A stretch of DNA of 64,000 nt. Origin: Chromobotia macracanthus. Taxonomy: Eukaryota; Chordata; Actinopteri; Cypriniformes; Botiidae. Location of the stretch: positions 1,449,501-1,513,500 of the forward strand of contig JAZGTH010000073.1 in assembly GCA_036877525.1 (NCBI GenBank). The letters run 5' to 3'. Shown piece by piece: positions 48,701 through 58,228 of the stretch. The notes beneath the pieces were generated by a model. The model was not told the DNA's origin. It made no database searches and was given only the letters and a program-made list of their open reading frames with translations. The stretch's first letter is position 1. The number at the start of each line of letters is the position of its first letter. The position numbers and the translations under genes were made by a program.

Positions 48701-49060
48701 CTGCTACAGTATGTACAGTAGGCATCAGACAGTGACTCTGCTACAGTATGTACAGTAGGCATCAGACAGTGACTCTGCTACAGTATGTACAGTAGGCAGC
48801 AGATAGTGGGGCATCTCACTAGGGTTTTGACTAAATTTTGTTGTACGTTGTAACAATGCTGTGATTGAATCAACTTCACAGTCAGAATCAATTTCAGTTT
48901 GTTGTGATCACTTTAGTACAGGTCTGGTTATGTTCTCATGCATTAATGGGTTGAGTTCTTTGCTCTACAGATGGTGATTGGTCAGCAGTCCAGCAGCGGT
49001 AACCTGACAGAGCTGCAGGTCGTCAATCTAGATGTCTCACAGAACTCTAAGAGTGACTGA
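37414..49060 (+). CDS. srf: serum response factor (MADS-box transcription factor)
   Basis: SRF dimers bind CArG boxes and drive immediate-early and muscle/cytoskeletal genes with TCF and MRTF cofactors in the nucleus. Coding exons: 37414-37980, 40256-40522, 44339-44585, 46274-46435, 46910-47017, 47525-47722, 48146-48222 and 48971-49060; every junction is GT-AG and in phase, giving 571 aa (human about 508). The start MLSSQTGAA resembles human MLPTQAGAA. The acidic/serine patch DADSDSTDEDE is near residue 100. The MADS box starts at about residue 155 (GKKTRGRVKIKMEFIDNKLR) and crosses into exon 2 (AYELSTLTGTQVLLLVASET). The C-terminal activation region keeps FPITNYLTPVS, NGTVLKS, GTVQIPVSAIQL and NLTELQVVNLD. 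The MADS-box text reads FSTCKL where human has FATRKL. The longer N-terminus accounts for most of the extra length. Paralogue status (srfa/srfb) is not resolved. Confidence 0.97.
38309..39545 (+). mobile_element. Tc1-like transposon in srf intron 1, transposase defective
   Basis: A 1237-bp element has perfect inverted ends of about 39 bases (starting CAACCCCAAATCAGAAAAAG, repeated in reverse at 39507-39545) and is flanked by TA on both sides, the Tc1/mariner target. The plus strand encodes transposase text from about 38677: an N-terminal helix-turn-helix (PSTVHNIIKRF), LLWARRHLGW, catalytic D in WSDESVF and second D in FQQDNAKPHSAH. The frame then reads PACSPD and jumps to QSRKIMRNKLNN, so the LNPIEN segment with the third acidic residue is gone. 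The N-terminus also lacks an ATG in frame. It therefore cannot mobilise itself, though the intact ends could be acted on in trans. Confidence 0.92.
40112..40198 (+). repeat. 30-bp x3 repeat carrying acceptor-like sites before srf exon 2
   Basis: Three units each end in ATCTGCAG or ATTCTGCAG followed by GTCAGA, giving AG positions at 40131, 40161 and 40191. The true exon 2 acceptor is at 40255. They could act as decoy acceptors. Confidence 0.8.
41306..42765. repeat. 29-bp TATATATGTGCGCG minisatellite in srf intron 2
   Basis: About 50 units of the type CAGTATTGTATATATGTGCG plus CGTGTATAT, with variants GCGCGCG and CAGCACTG. Alternating purine-pyrimidine runs dominate. All three forward frames stay open for about 480-530 codons because the unit lacks stops; these are not proteins. 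Confidence 0.95.
43740..43850 (-). repeat. SINE-like repeat, reverse orientation, srf intron 2
   Basis: AAAAGCGTCTGCTAAATGAA followed by TAAATGTAAATG is the reverse complement of the tail at 4424. The adjoining text (TGAAACTTGTATTGTGAGCA) mirrors the body of that copy. An internal deletion has removed the TTATCCAAAG segment. Confidence 0.7.
44630..45345. repeat. SINE tails and a diverged 'CATGATAACTCCTGCT' minisatellite in srf intron 3
   Basis: Two SINE-like tail copies (about 44635-44715 and 45160-45240, each with GCATTTGGCAGA and CTTTTATTCAAA) enclose an array of short units (TTCATGATAAC, TTCTCCTGC, TTACAATAACC, TCTACCCCTGC) arranged in a higher-order block of about 75-85 bases, repeated at least three times (about 44881-45125). 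Non-coding. Confidence 0.75.
45569..45740. repeat. GTGTGAGTGTGTGA / TG microsatellite in srf intron 3
   Basis: Repeats of GTGTGAGT and GTGTGATT pass into (TG)n. The minus-strand threonine/histidine frame is spurious. Confidence 0.92.
47040..47390. repeat. AC-rich 'CTGATATACACACAC' minisatellite in srf intron 5
   Basis: Diverged tandem units combine CTGATCTACACAC or CTGATATACACAC with CACTGTT and run into (CA)n. Non-coding. Confidence 0.8.
47832..47970. repeat. second copy of the dispersed repeat at 7620-7830 (srf intron 6)
   Basis: It has the same ordered phrases as the first copy, ending GTTTGTACAGTATAAAAGTC then CCCACAAAGCATAGAAACC. The 47.8-kb copy lacks a segment present in the other. 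Confidence 0.7.
48585..48806. repeat. about 35-bp minisatellite in srf intron 7
   Basis: Six copies of a unit of the type CAGTAGGCAGCAGATAGTGA plus CTGCTACAGTATGTA, with CATCAGACAG variants. They end about 165 bases before the last exon. Non-coding. Confidence 0.9.
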
Positions 49061-50370
49061 CAGCGCTGTTTATGAATGTCGTACTGTCTCTTGAAGAGTT
49101 TTCTAACCCACACTGCTCTCAGTGAGATGGAATGGGATGTTGTGTGGCACACAGGTGTGTGTTTCTGGCAGGTCTACACTACCTGTTTCTCTTGTGTGTG
49201 AATGCAGGTAAAATCAGTTATTAGCAATGCAGATTAGCAAAGTGTTGCCAGCCATGCAGCAATGCCAGACATTCTTCTGCTTCTGTGAGAACTATTGATC
49301 TTGCATGCGAATTGTGTGAAAATTTGGCTCAAGGGACACTGGGTAATAGTTCTGTTCATTTAACCTTCAGTGAAAACAACACAATATAATGTTTGGAGAT
49401 GTACATAGCCTCTTTTTTTTTTTAAGATTTGTTTTTCTTTTTTGTGTGATGACATGTAGCTGTTTTTATAGATATTTTGTATACTTTGTTACAGGTTATG
49501 TTATGGACAGTGAGGTACCAACATCATATTCATGTTTTTTGTCACGTGACTCTGCTCTGTTGTCCTGTTAGGAAGGGCTCCATTAACCACTCTCAGAGAT
49601 TTATCTTCCATACAAGCATATTCAAATCTACTAGAAATTTTCCATTCATGTCCAGCAGTCTCAGGATGGTTCTGCTGGCCCGCTGTAATTCTGTTTGTGC
49701 GGACCTTAAATGTAGCATCTGTGTGATGAACCTTTTACGTTAACATTATTCGTTTCTGAAATGTTGTGCATCATTTCTAATGTCATACAACATAGTCATG
49801 TGATTACTATAGGCCAGTTTTGGTCTTTATTTTTTTAACTGTTTATTTATATTTAGTGTATAATATATGCTGAAAGATGAATTTTATGTATGTAGATGTT
49901 CATTTTCATTGTTTGAGCTGAAAGACTCCTGTCAGTATGAGAGATTTCAGATATTTGTTTGAAATGTTTTGAACTTAGTTTTATGTTTTAAAGGCTGCTT
50001 CTAGGATTTGGATTATGCCTGTTGTTTGTATTCAGGCACAGCAAATGTACAGAACTTTTGTAATGAACAAATCTTCATATATTCTTCATAATAATGTTTA
50101 ACATTTGTTTACAAGTATTAAATGTCTTACAGATTGTAAGCACAAAATATAAATCTTCGAATTTCTCATTCTTAGGGTTAGGGACTTTTATCTGTGGTGT
50201 ACTAAAAGATAGTGAATGATTTGCGTGAGTTGAACAACAGCTTCATGGAGATGGAAAGAAGCCTCGTGAAGCACTGAAACTTTGTCTTGACTGTTTCGAG
50301 ATCTGTTGGTTAGTACAATAAATATAGCAACCAAAAGCCTGTGAAAGAAGCTCCGTCAGCTGAAGCAGCC
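49061..50370 (+). other. srf 3' UTR and downstream flank
   Basis: AT-rich, with no further coding signal after the SRF stop. Candidate poly(A) signals are ATTAAA at 50117-50122 and AATAAA at 50317-50322, implying a 3' UTR of about 1.1-1.3 kb. Which one is used cannot be told from sequence. Confidence 0.5.
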
Positions 50371-50379
50371 GCCACAAAG

Positions 50380-50556
50380 CCCTTAAACATCAACCTCGAA
50401 CCGTGACGGAAAGTGCGGCTCCGGGCAGCGTCGATCACGTGACTTTGTGAAGCCAATCCACGCTCCGGGCGTCGGTGACGTCAGCGCGGGTCTGCGCCGG
50501 ATCTTTCTGTCACTTTGAGCTTTACGTCAGCAGTTGACGAACTATTGCGTGAGTAA
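50380..50556 (+). promoter_or_regulatory. promoter-like CpG block with E-box, CCAAT and CRE, no gene assigned
   Basis: A GC/CpG-rich block contains TCACGTGAC (USF/CLEAR-type E-box, 50435-50443), CCAAT (50453-50457), a perfect CRE TGACGTCA (50476-50483) and a second ACGTCA half site. About 65 bases later comes a strong splice donor, GTGAGTAA at 50549, suggesting a non-coding first exon on the plus strand. The only plus-strand coding gene downstream is plac9, 10 kb away. Ownership is unresolved. Confidence 0.5.
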
Positions 50557-50920
50557 ATGTAAAGTGAAGCGGCTGGTTGTCAGTGAGAGGGACGGTAAAT
50601 AAACACAACTGTTCTGTTTTGTAATCACAAAGTTTAACTATGAACTGATCAAAGTCCTGCTGTCGTTATGTAGCTCACAGTTCAACGTCTTAATATATGT
50701 ATAGTGTCAGTGTTTATATTGCCGAGTTTTATTTTGTGTGTGTTATATTGTTGTATATATTATGTATAGTGTGTACGTGAAAGAACTCGCAACGTCTCTA
50801 AATGAAACGATGCTCGGACACTATTAAGTCTTACACACAACGTTCACAAACATTTGTTTCATGAATGAAGTCCATTGAGTCCCTCTGCGTCTTCTTGTGG
50901 TCGTTGCTCATCAGGATCAG

Positions 50921-51540
50921 GGGTGCAGGATCGTCACACGGGGTGCAGGATCGTCGTACGGGGTGCAGGATCGGCGTACGGGGTGGAGGATCGTCGTACG
51001 GGGTGCAGGATCGTCACACGGGGTGCAGGATCGTCGTACGGGGTGCAGGATCGTCACACGGGGTGGAGGATCGTCACACGGGGTGGAGGATCGTCGTACG
51101 GGGTGCAGGATCGTCACACGGGGTGCAGGATCGTCGTACGGGGTACAGGATCGTCACACGGGGTGGAGGATCGTCACACGGGGTGCAGGATCGTCACACG
51201 GGGTGCAGGATCGTCGTACGGGGTGGAGGATCGTCGTACGGGGTGCAGGATCGTCACACGGGGTGCAGGATCGTCGTACGGGGTGCAGGATCGTCGTACG
51301 GGGTACAGGATCGTCGTACGGGGTGCAGGATCGTCGTACGGGGTACAGGATCGTCGTACGGGGTGCAGGATCGTCACACGGGGTGGAGGATCATCGTACG
51401 GGGTGCAGGATCGTCACACGGGGTGGAGGATCATCGTACGGGGTGCAGGATCGTCACACGGGGTGCAGGATCGTCGTACGGGGTGCAGGATCGTCATACG
51501 GGGTGCAGGATCGTCGTACGGGGTGCAGGATCGTCATACG
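50921..51540. repeat. 20-bp satellite, 31 units in perfect register
   Basis: Exactly 31 head-to-tail 20-bp units (GGGTGCAGGATCGTCGTACG and variants) without a single length change. Variation is confined to a few positions: GTGCAG/GTGGAG/GTACAG and CACACG/CGTACG/CATACG. Most units hold two to three CpGs. Open frames on both strands (GAGSSYGVQDRRTGCRIVV-like) follow from 20 bp times 3 = 60 bp and are not proteins. Confidence 0.96.
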
Positions 51541-51559
51541 GGGTGCAGTATACAGTCGT

Positions 51560-53989
51560 GATGGACTGTTGGTGTTTCAGGTGGTGGCTGACATGCGTAT
51601 TCATTTGTTTGAGGCTCTTTTTGCACTTTGTAGTTGAGACTGTTTCAAATGATGTTCTGTTTCAAACGTCCTAAAAAGCACACCGTCATGGTGTATGGGG
51701 GGACTTTAGATACTGTTGAAAAAATCATTCTATTTACATTCGTATTACCTTTACTATTTCTACAATGTAAAGTATGCATACTGTGTGCAGTTTTAGTATG
51801 CATTAGATGACCTGCTACATTAGTCAAAACATTTTCACAGTAGGTAGTATTCAGTGTAGTGCACAGTATGCAGTGTGCAGTATTTCATTCTGAACAGCAC
51901 GTTGACATTGAACAGAAATCAGATTTTTGTGTAGAAATAGGTAGAGCATAATGTAATTTATTGATTAAATTTATTCTTATTTATAATACTTTATAAAGGC
52001 ATTGAAAGCACATCAGTACATTTGCTGTGGTTTGGTGAGACCTTCCTTTTTGGTTTTGCTGTTTTTGGTTCTTCTGCCTAGATACATTTACATTTAGGCA
52101 TTCAGCAGACGCTTTTATCCAAAGTGACTTACAAGGTGAGGAAAACAAAGTAGTGGTAAATCATAAGGAGGCAATAACATCAGCTGTACACAGTTACAAT
52201 TTTACCAAGAGTACAACATTTCAATGCTTGATAGAGGCGAAACCTGTTGGGAGAGAGAAGAAAAGGTAGTTTTTTTTATTCAATGTCAGGTATTCATGGA
52301 AGAGCCTGACACAAGCCTGAGATACAAGCCTGGCAGCCAATTCAAACAGTAATGAGAGCAGAGCAGAGCTTAACACTCACATCCTGAACACACCTGGAGA
52401 ACATCTGTTGCTCCTGCCTGAAGACAGATCAGAGCACAGCAGCTATATTGAAGAAGTTTCATTTATCAGTCATGTTATGTACATGATTGTTTAGCAACTG
52501 ATTCAGGATCAGATCCAGTGTGATCCTAAAATTAGGCCTTTTCATTTTTTAAAAGAATGATACATTGTTTAATCTACAGCAGTTGTGGTGTGATGTTGAT
52601 TAACAGAGAAAATAATTTCAACAATTTTTTGTTGAACAATACAATAAAGTACTTAGAATGGAAATTAAACACAATACGAGCACAAGACATTATAAACAAA
52701 AATGCAGTTGCATCATTTGCTCTCATGATGTTTCAAACATTTCTTTGTTGACTGAAGGATATTACAGCAGAGTGATTATCAGTGATATTTTAATACAAAA
52801 ACTTTCACATGAAACACAGAAAACACTCAGAAAGCGTCTGCTCACCTTGACAAAAATCCAAACATTAGACCTAAGCCAACCAGCTAGAACTCAGTCTAAC
52901 AATTCTGAAGGTCTTGGATTAGCTTTAACAGAAATGGATCACACATCTGCTCCTTCAGTTTCATTGTGTGTGTGACTGGAAATCATTTTCTGTGGGAATC
53001 AAATGTGCTTTTAGAGCTTAACAATTATTAACTTTACTGTAATTTTACTGTACGTTCCCATTCATTTCTGAGATGGACCTTCATTGAACTTCAGTCAGTG
53101 TGTTTTAGCTCTTTGTTTTTCATAATTATAAAATCATTTATAGATTTTAGAACAGAAGAATTAGATATAGAACAGTGTAAGATTTTAAAGAATTGTAAAG
53201 AAACATGCAGTGATTTGATTAGAGTTCCTTTAAGAGAAATAAAACAAATTGATTTCACACGTTTGTTTTTGTCCTGATTCATCTGAGATAAAATCACACG
53301 ATTAAAGTCAGTGACACAGATCTGAAGGATTTTGTTCAGACGTCTGTGAAAATGTGATTGTTTAGTTCGCACAAGCTGCTCATAAACCAATTGAAACATC
53401 CTTCAGTGTCTTTGGAAAGTGTTTGATCCTCCAGACGGGCTGTGTGTTCTGTAAGTTTTGTTTTTTTGTGGTGTTCGAGGTGTCCTGGGCTAATAGACTT
53501 AAAGTCTCTAATCACTTGATCTGTCTCTGCTCAACACTCTAATGGCCTCTGCTCAGATCTTTATTTCCTGTAGTACTGATTTGTCCAATGAACATAATTA
53601 TACAGACCACAGAATATATGAGGACAATAATTACAGATAAATGTTTATATTATTAACCAAACACACAATAGACAAATACAGCTGGTTTCTACATCAACAT
53701 ATACAGTAACGTCTTTAAACAAAATTGTATATAACTCTCCCATCCTAATAAAACCCATCACTAAAAAGCTAATTCTAGAGTGACTATGAGATCAAGATCA
53801 AATGTTTAGATTTATATTTGCCCTTTTACGAGGAGGTTGAATATAAATAAGAGATTTTATGTTCTCTTCTAAATGTTCTGTCACAGAATTTAGCAGCAAT
53901 TACAGGGTCAAATACTGGATGATAGTTTTATTTTTTCTGTCGCATGTGCGTGCATGTGTGCTTCTGTGTGCGTGGAGGGTGCGTGTTGC
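51560..53989. other. intergenic DNA with one SINE-like repeat
   Basis: No coding exon was recognised. A SINE-like tail with CAGACGCTTTTATCCAAAG lies at about 52080-52135, with its body probably reaching to about 52290. The rest is AT-rich and unremarkable. Confidence 0.5.
52080..52290 (+). repeat. SINE-like interspersed repeat
   Basis: TACATTTACATTTAGGCATT is followed by CAGCAGACGCTTTTATCCAA and GTGACTTACAAGG, the same tail family as at 4424. The body differs from that copy. Confidence 0.7.
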
Positions 53990-56900
53990 TCATCGGTCCA
54001 GCCAGCACAGTGTCGGGTATCGGTCTGACAGTGTTCTCCTCAGTTGACAGTTTTGAGTTTTGCCACATGTTTCAACAACACACTCAACCTGTAAGACACA
54101 ATAACATTGTCAAAACACCTTTCAGTTCTTATCAAATTTGATTAGCTCATCTGTAATGATAAAGTAAATAAGCATTTATTTCTTACCTGAGTTTTGAAGA
54201 GATCAGCTTTATCACTGTGTCGTCTGTGACAAATGTCCAGCAGCCTGAGGGAGTGTCAGATACAGTCCAACAATGTCATGTCTTCATGTGTCTTAACACA
54301 TTAGATATTTCACAGAACAGTGTCCCACATCACACTAGTGTTTTGTTTTGATCGAGTTGTTATTGGACTGAGCAGCTGTGTGTTGGGAATGTTTGGACTC
54401 ACCGGACATCCTCTCGAGCAAGCAGGTCCAATAGTTTGGCCATGTCTCCAGGCCAGTCTCCCAGCTGTACAGTGAAATGACTGACCCTGTTGTCCAGAAC
54501 CACAGCTTGTTCGATACACTTCAGAACCATGTCCAGGTCCATGTTAGCACTGCTCACCACTATAGCCACCCTACATCACAACAATCATAATTTTGATCAT
54601 GTATACGTCATGTTTCTGTTGTCTGTTTATCCTGTATTAACACTGCATTAAGCTTTAAATACACATTTAAAGAACATGTGTAATGCATACGTGTACACAT
54701 TGTGAAGATTGTGTAATGTGATATTTATTTTAAAAAAGAGCAAATTTTAATGTGTCGACCAAAAGAGTTTTGTCGAGTGTTTTGTCACATGAAAGCTCTT
54801 TGTTTTGTAGAGTGAATGAGGGAGTTTAAGTACCTTTTGCCTTTGAGTTCTGGCAACTGACCAGCTAAGATGGCCGCCAGCCCGATGGCCCCCTCTGTGT
54901 CCACAGCCAAGTGCTCATACTCCTGAAACCTTAGCATGGCCAGCAGAGCGTCCGCCTCCCTTTGGACAGAAAGGTGGTTTGTATTTCAATTATTTTACTG
55001 TAAAATATCTGTCATCTGTATTTGGCAAATTCTCTATTCTGCCCTTCATAGATTTCGAAGGAAGAACAACTCAAATGCATTTAAGATGCATTTAATGACA
55101 ATTTAAGCAGTTCTGAATTAATTTTAAATGTAGGTGAAGCTGTGGTGACACTGGACAGCTGAAGACCTGCATCAGGAGCCTGTGAAGAGATTCAGTCTAC
55201 CTGACAGGAATGACTTTGTCCACCATTTTCTTGGCCAGCTGGACGGTGAGCATGCCTGTAGAGTTCTCCGCCAAATCTGTGTGCAAAGCAGACAAGAGCT
55301 TGTATCAAAGTGTGGGAGAACAGCACAGGTGAGCAGACTGACTCATACTCTACCTCTGTAGAGCTTTCTGTTGGGGTTACAGTAGAGATCTTTGATGGGT
55401 GAGTCTGTTTTGAGTGACTGCAGTAGAAGAGGAAACTCCTCTGGTTCAGCACCCTGTTAATTACAGTCACACATTGCAGCATTAAAGAACTGTTTTCTGC
55501 TGCCCATAAGCACCTTATTAATGCAGGGTTAGGGTTAGGGTTAGGTTAACCCTTGTGACGTGAGGCTGCTGCTCACACACATCACTGCAGCTTTCAGCAG
55601 GTGGAACTGTTGCATCATCACACTCACTATGACAGAGATACGAGGGTTCAGATGTTTGACAGCAGCTGCGGTTCCTGCCAACAGGCCGCAGTGTCCGCAC
55701 GCAGGCACAATGACTGCATCCAGTTTGGACACTTGCTCGTAGATCTCTAAGCCCACTGTTCCCAGACCTGCCAGATACACTGTGCTGTCGCCCCTGTGAA
55801 AAACAGATCAGTCCACATACTGTTTATATCTTTGTGACAGAAACGTGAAAATTCTAAATTAGTTTCTGTATCTGTTCAGTTTCAGGTCTCCATGTACTGA
55901 AATCTTTGGTTGTATTGCAGTTCAATGTGATATAATCTAACAACTGTCATGTTTATTCACAAACATTGCCCATGTGAGTGCTGTTGTTAAGTGGTTGCTA
56001 TGTGCCTGGTTACTGACTCAAGTTAAAAAAAGCCTCTAGATGTGGCTTAATGCTTCCTGTAAATGTATGATTCTTCTGCTAGGTGAGAATTGTCCAATCA
56101 CTTTGTAAAGTAATATCACACATCTTATGAAGAAGACTTGTGATTGGAGGATCACTCAAATGCTGTAGCACAAACAGTGTAGAACAGGTTGAGCATTTGC
56201 GTTTAACACTTATGGTTCAAGGTTTATACATATCACTAACCCTAACTAATGCTAGTGACAGATCACTCACTCCTCCAGGCACAGATATCCATTCTCTCTG
56301 GCCAGGTGTTGAGCATGATTCATTGAATCTCGGGCTGTGCTGCCGTATGAGATCACCATGGCGCCATAGTCTCTGTATATCCGCAGCCGCATGGGGGAGC
56401 TGTGTGCAGGCATGATGACAAACACAGGAATCTTCATCTCCACCGCATGATGGGCTACTGCCATTGAGAAGTTACAGTCTGTGGCCACTATCACACCTTT
56501 TCTTTGCTGCTCCTGAAAACAAGCCTGTGTGTCATCTAATGCAATAACGTACAAGCATTTGTAGTGATTTAACTGTCAAGATACACTAGACTTTGCACTT
56601 TACGATATACTGTACTTTATACTGTATGCTATACTTTATACTGTATTGTGCACTATACTGTAAACTGTACTGTATACTGTCTGCGATGCTGTATATTCAA
56701 TGTATATTAACTGTAGTTCCAATGCCTACAGCACCAGATTGGCTCTAGTAGTGATCTGGTAAATTCTGGTCATGTTTAACTATGTGTTTGTTACCTGTGG
56801 CAGTGAAGACAGAAGATACAGAACTCCTCTCTCCTTCACAGAGCCAGTGTAATGAAGATGCTCTTTTTTCAGATAAATTTCCAACCCGTACTGTTTGGAG

Positions 56901-58228
56901 AGTCTGGAGTACTGAGGAAAGAAAAACAACTGTTTACAAACAGAAACAGTCTGAAAAGGTCTCATCTATTTAAGATAAGAGTTGTACATAATCTTAGAAA
57001 ATGTTTCTCATTTTAGCAGGTCATGAAACCTGACTGAGATCTAATAACAGCTGTAAACCAACATGTTTGAATACACATGAAACCACAGACCAAACGTAAC
57101 ATTCTCTCAGATAAACTATGTGCAGGAACTTGACATATTTAAAGCTTGACTTAAAGATTTATGTGAGCAGAAGGTGTCACTGGATTCTTCAGTTTCATCA
57201 GATGTTTGAGTGCTTATGCTGGGCTAAAGTTTTGGGCTGGGAATGTTAACTGAGGTCTGTTGGTCTGTTCTGAAGATCTGTAGGTAAGGGGCTGAGGGAC
57301 GTACAGTACACAGAGTTTTCTGGAGTCCAGACTTCTGGAGTTTAAATGCAGCAGCACTGATGTCCTCAAAGTGGAGATACTCAGCAGCAGGTTTAGACAC
57401 TGACTTGTTCTTACTGCCTGTCTTAGCAAAAGGTTTTGGTGTAGACATTAACTGGTCCTCAGGTGGTTCTGTAATGGTGGTCTCAAAGACCTTAACATCC
57501 CCATTGAAGTATTCCTCTGCTCCAAAATCCTTTAGCCGTTCTGGACAGATGAGTGTTGAACGACGACCTGTGCGGCCATTGCCAATATGAGCGTCTTTGT
57601 GGCATGGTCCACTGTGGAAGGAGCAGCCTGGTTTGGTGGAACCTCTATGCTGCTCTGCGCTGTTGGAAGAACATAGTAAAATGAAAAAAACATCACAAAC
57701 ACTATCAAGAGTGTATGTTGTTACTGTAAATACTGGAAATACAAAAGCTTTTAAATTGCTTAATTTATAAATAAGAAATTTTGTTGATGACTGCAAGATG
57801 TAATTTTGAAGTCACCACGGAGTTGATACAGGAAACTGATTTCACTGAATGATGCATTTATAACTGAACAACAACATGGTAAAAGCTAAAACGACAGCAA
57901 TTCTCTGTCAACAAATGCAGAAAAGTCATTATATTTATGCTATAGAGTCCTTTCATCTAGAAGCTTATAAAGACATCTCCATCTTTGGGGGTCTCAAGGG
58001 TTTCAGGGGCAGGTGTAAAAAAATCACTGGATGGGAAAACCTCAGGATGAGACAAAGAACACAGAGAAAGGAAGCCACAGTTTCATTCACTTGTACAAAC
58101 AGTGCAGTTTCCCACCTCTGCCAGAAGGGATCGTATTCCTCGCTGTCGTTGGATCTTCCCTGCGTCTCCTGTGGGGGCAAGCCATTATTCACAATGTTAG
58201 AATAGAAAAACTGAGCTGCAAAATTCAT
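53990..58228 (-). CDS. fold-type II PLP enzyme-like protein (threonine/serine dehydratase family) with ACT-like C-terminus
   Basis: Minus-strand exons: 58228-58116, 57659-57305, 56911-56795, 56512-56271, 55793-55628, 55453-55354, 55276-55201, 54959-54834, 54570-54403, 54244-54187, 54088-53990; all GT-AG and in phase, 539 aa. An N-terminal extension of about 155 residues without a recognised domain precedes the PLP domain. Family landmarks are YLKKEHLHYTGSVKERG (probable Schiff-base Lys182), the FVIMPAHSS region, and STGMLTVQLAKKM and DTEGAIGLAA. Residues 350 onward to the end (VSHFTVQLGDWPGDMAKLLD) look like the ACT-type regulatory domain of threonine dehydratases. The usual SxGNHxQ loop reads TDCNFSM (206-212) and the usual GGGG phosphate loop reads GHCG (309-312), so classic ammonia-lyase activity is doubtful. 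An orphan or pseudoenzyme role is possible. Upstream coding exons cannot be excluded. Confidence 0.82.
55526..55543. repeat. short interstitial telomere-like repeat
   Basis: Three GGGTTA units in an intron of the PLP-enzyme-like gene. Confidence 0.8.
56590..56705. repeat. degenerate 'ACTGTATACTGTACTTTATA' repeat
   Basis: Short tandem units of the TACTGTA/TATACTG type in an intron of the minus-strand gene. Several overlap as small palindromes (TACAGTA-like). Confidence 0.6.

Noticed and set aside
50921..51540. Regular 20-bp repeats considered as a CRISPR array
   Set aside because: The units are directly head to tail without unique spacers, and the DNA is vertebrate.
50865..51674. Open frames of 228-269 codons with a 20-residue period
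   Set aside because: They are produced by a 20-bp satellite (3 x 20 = 60 bp) read in all frames on both strands. There is no gene signal.
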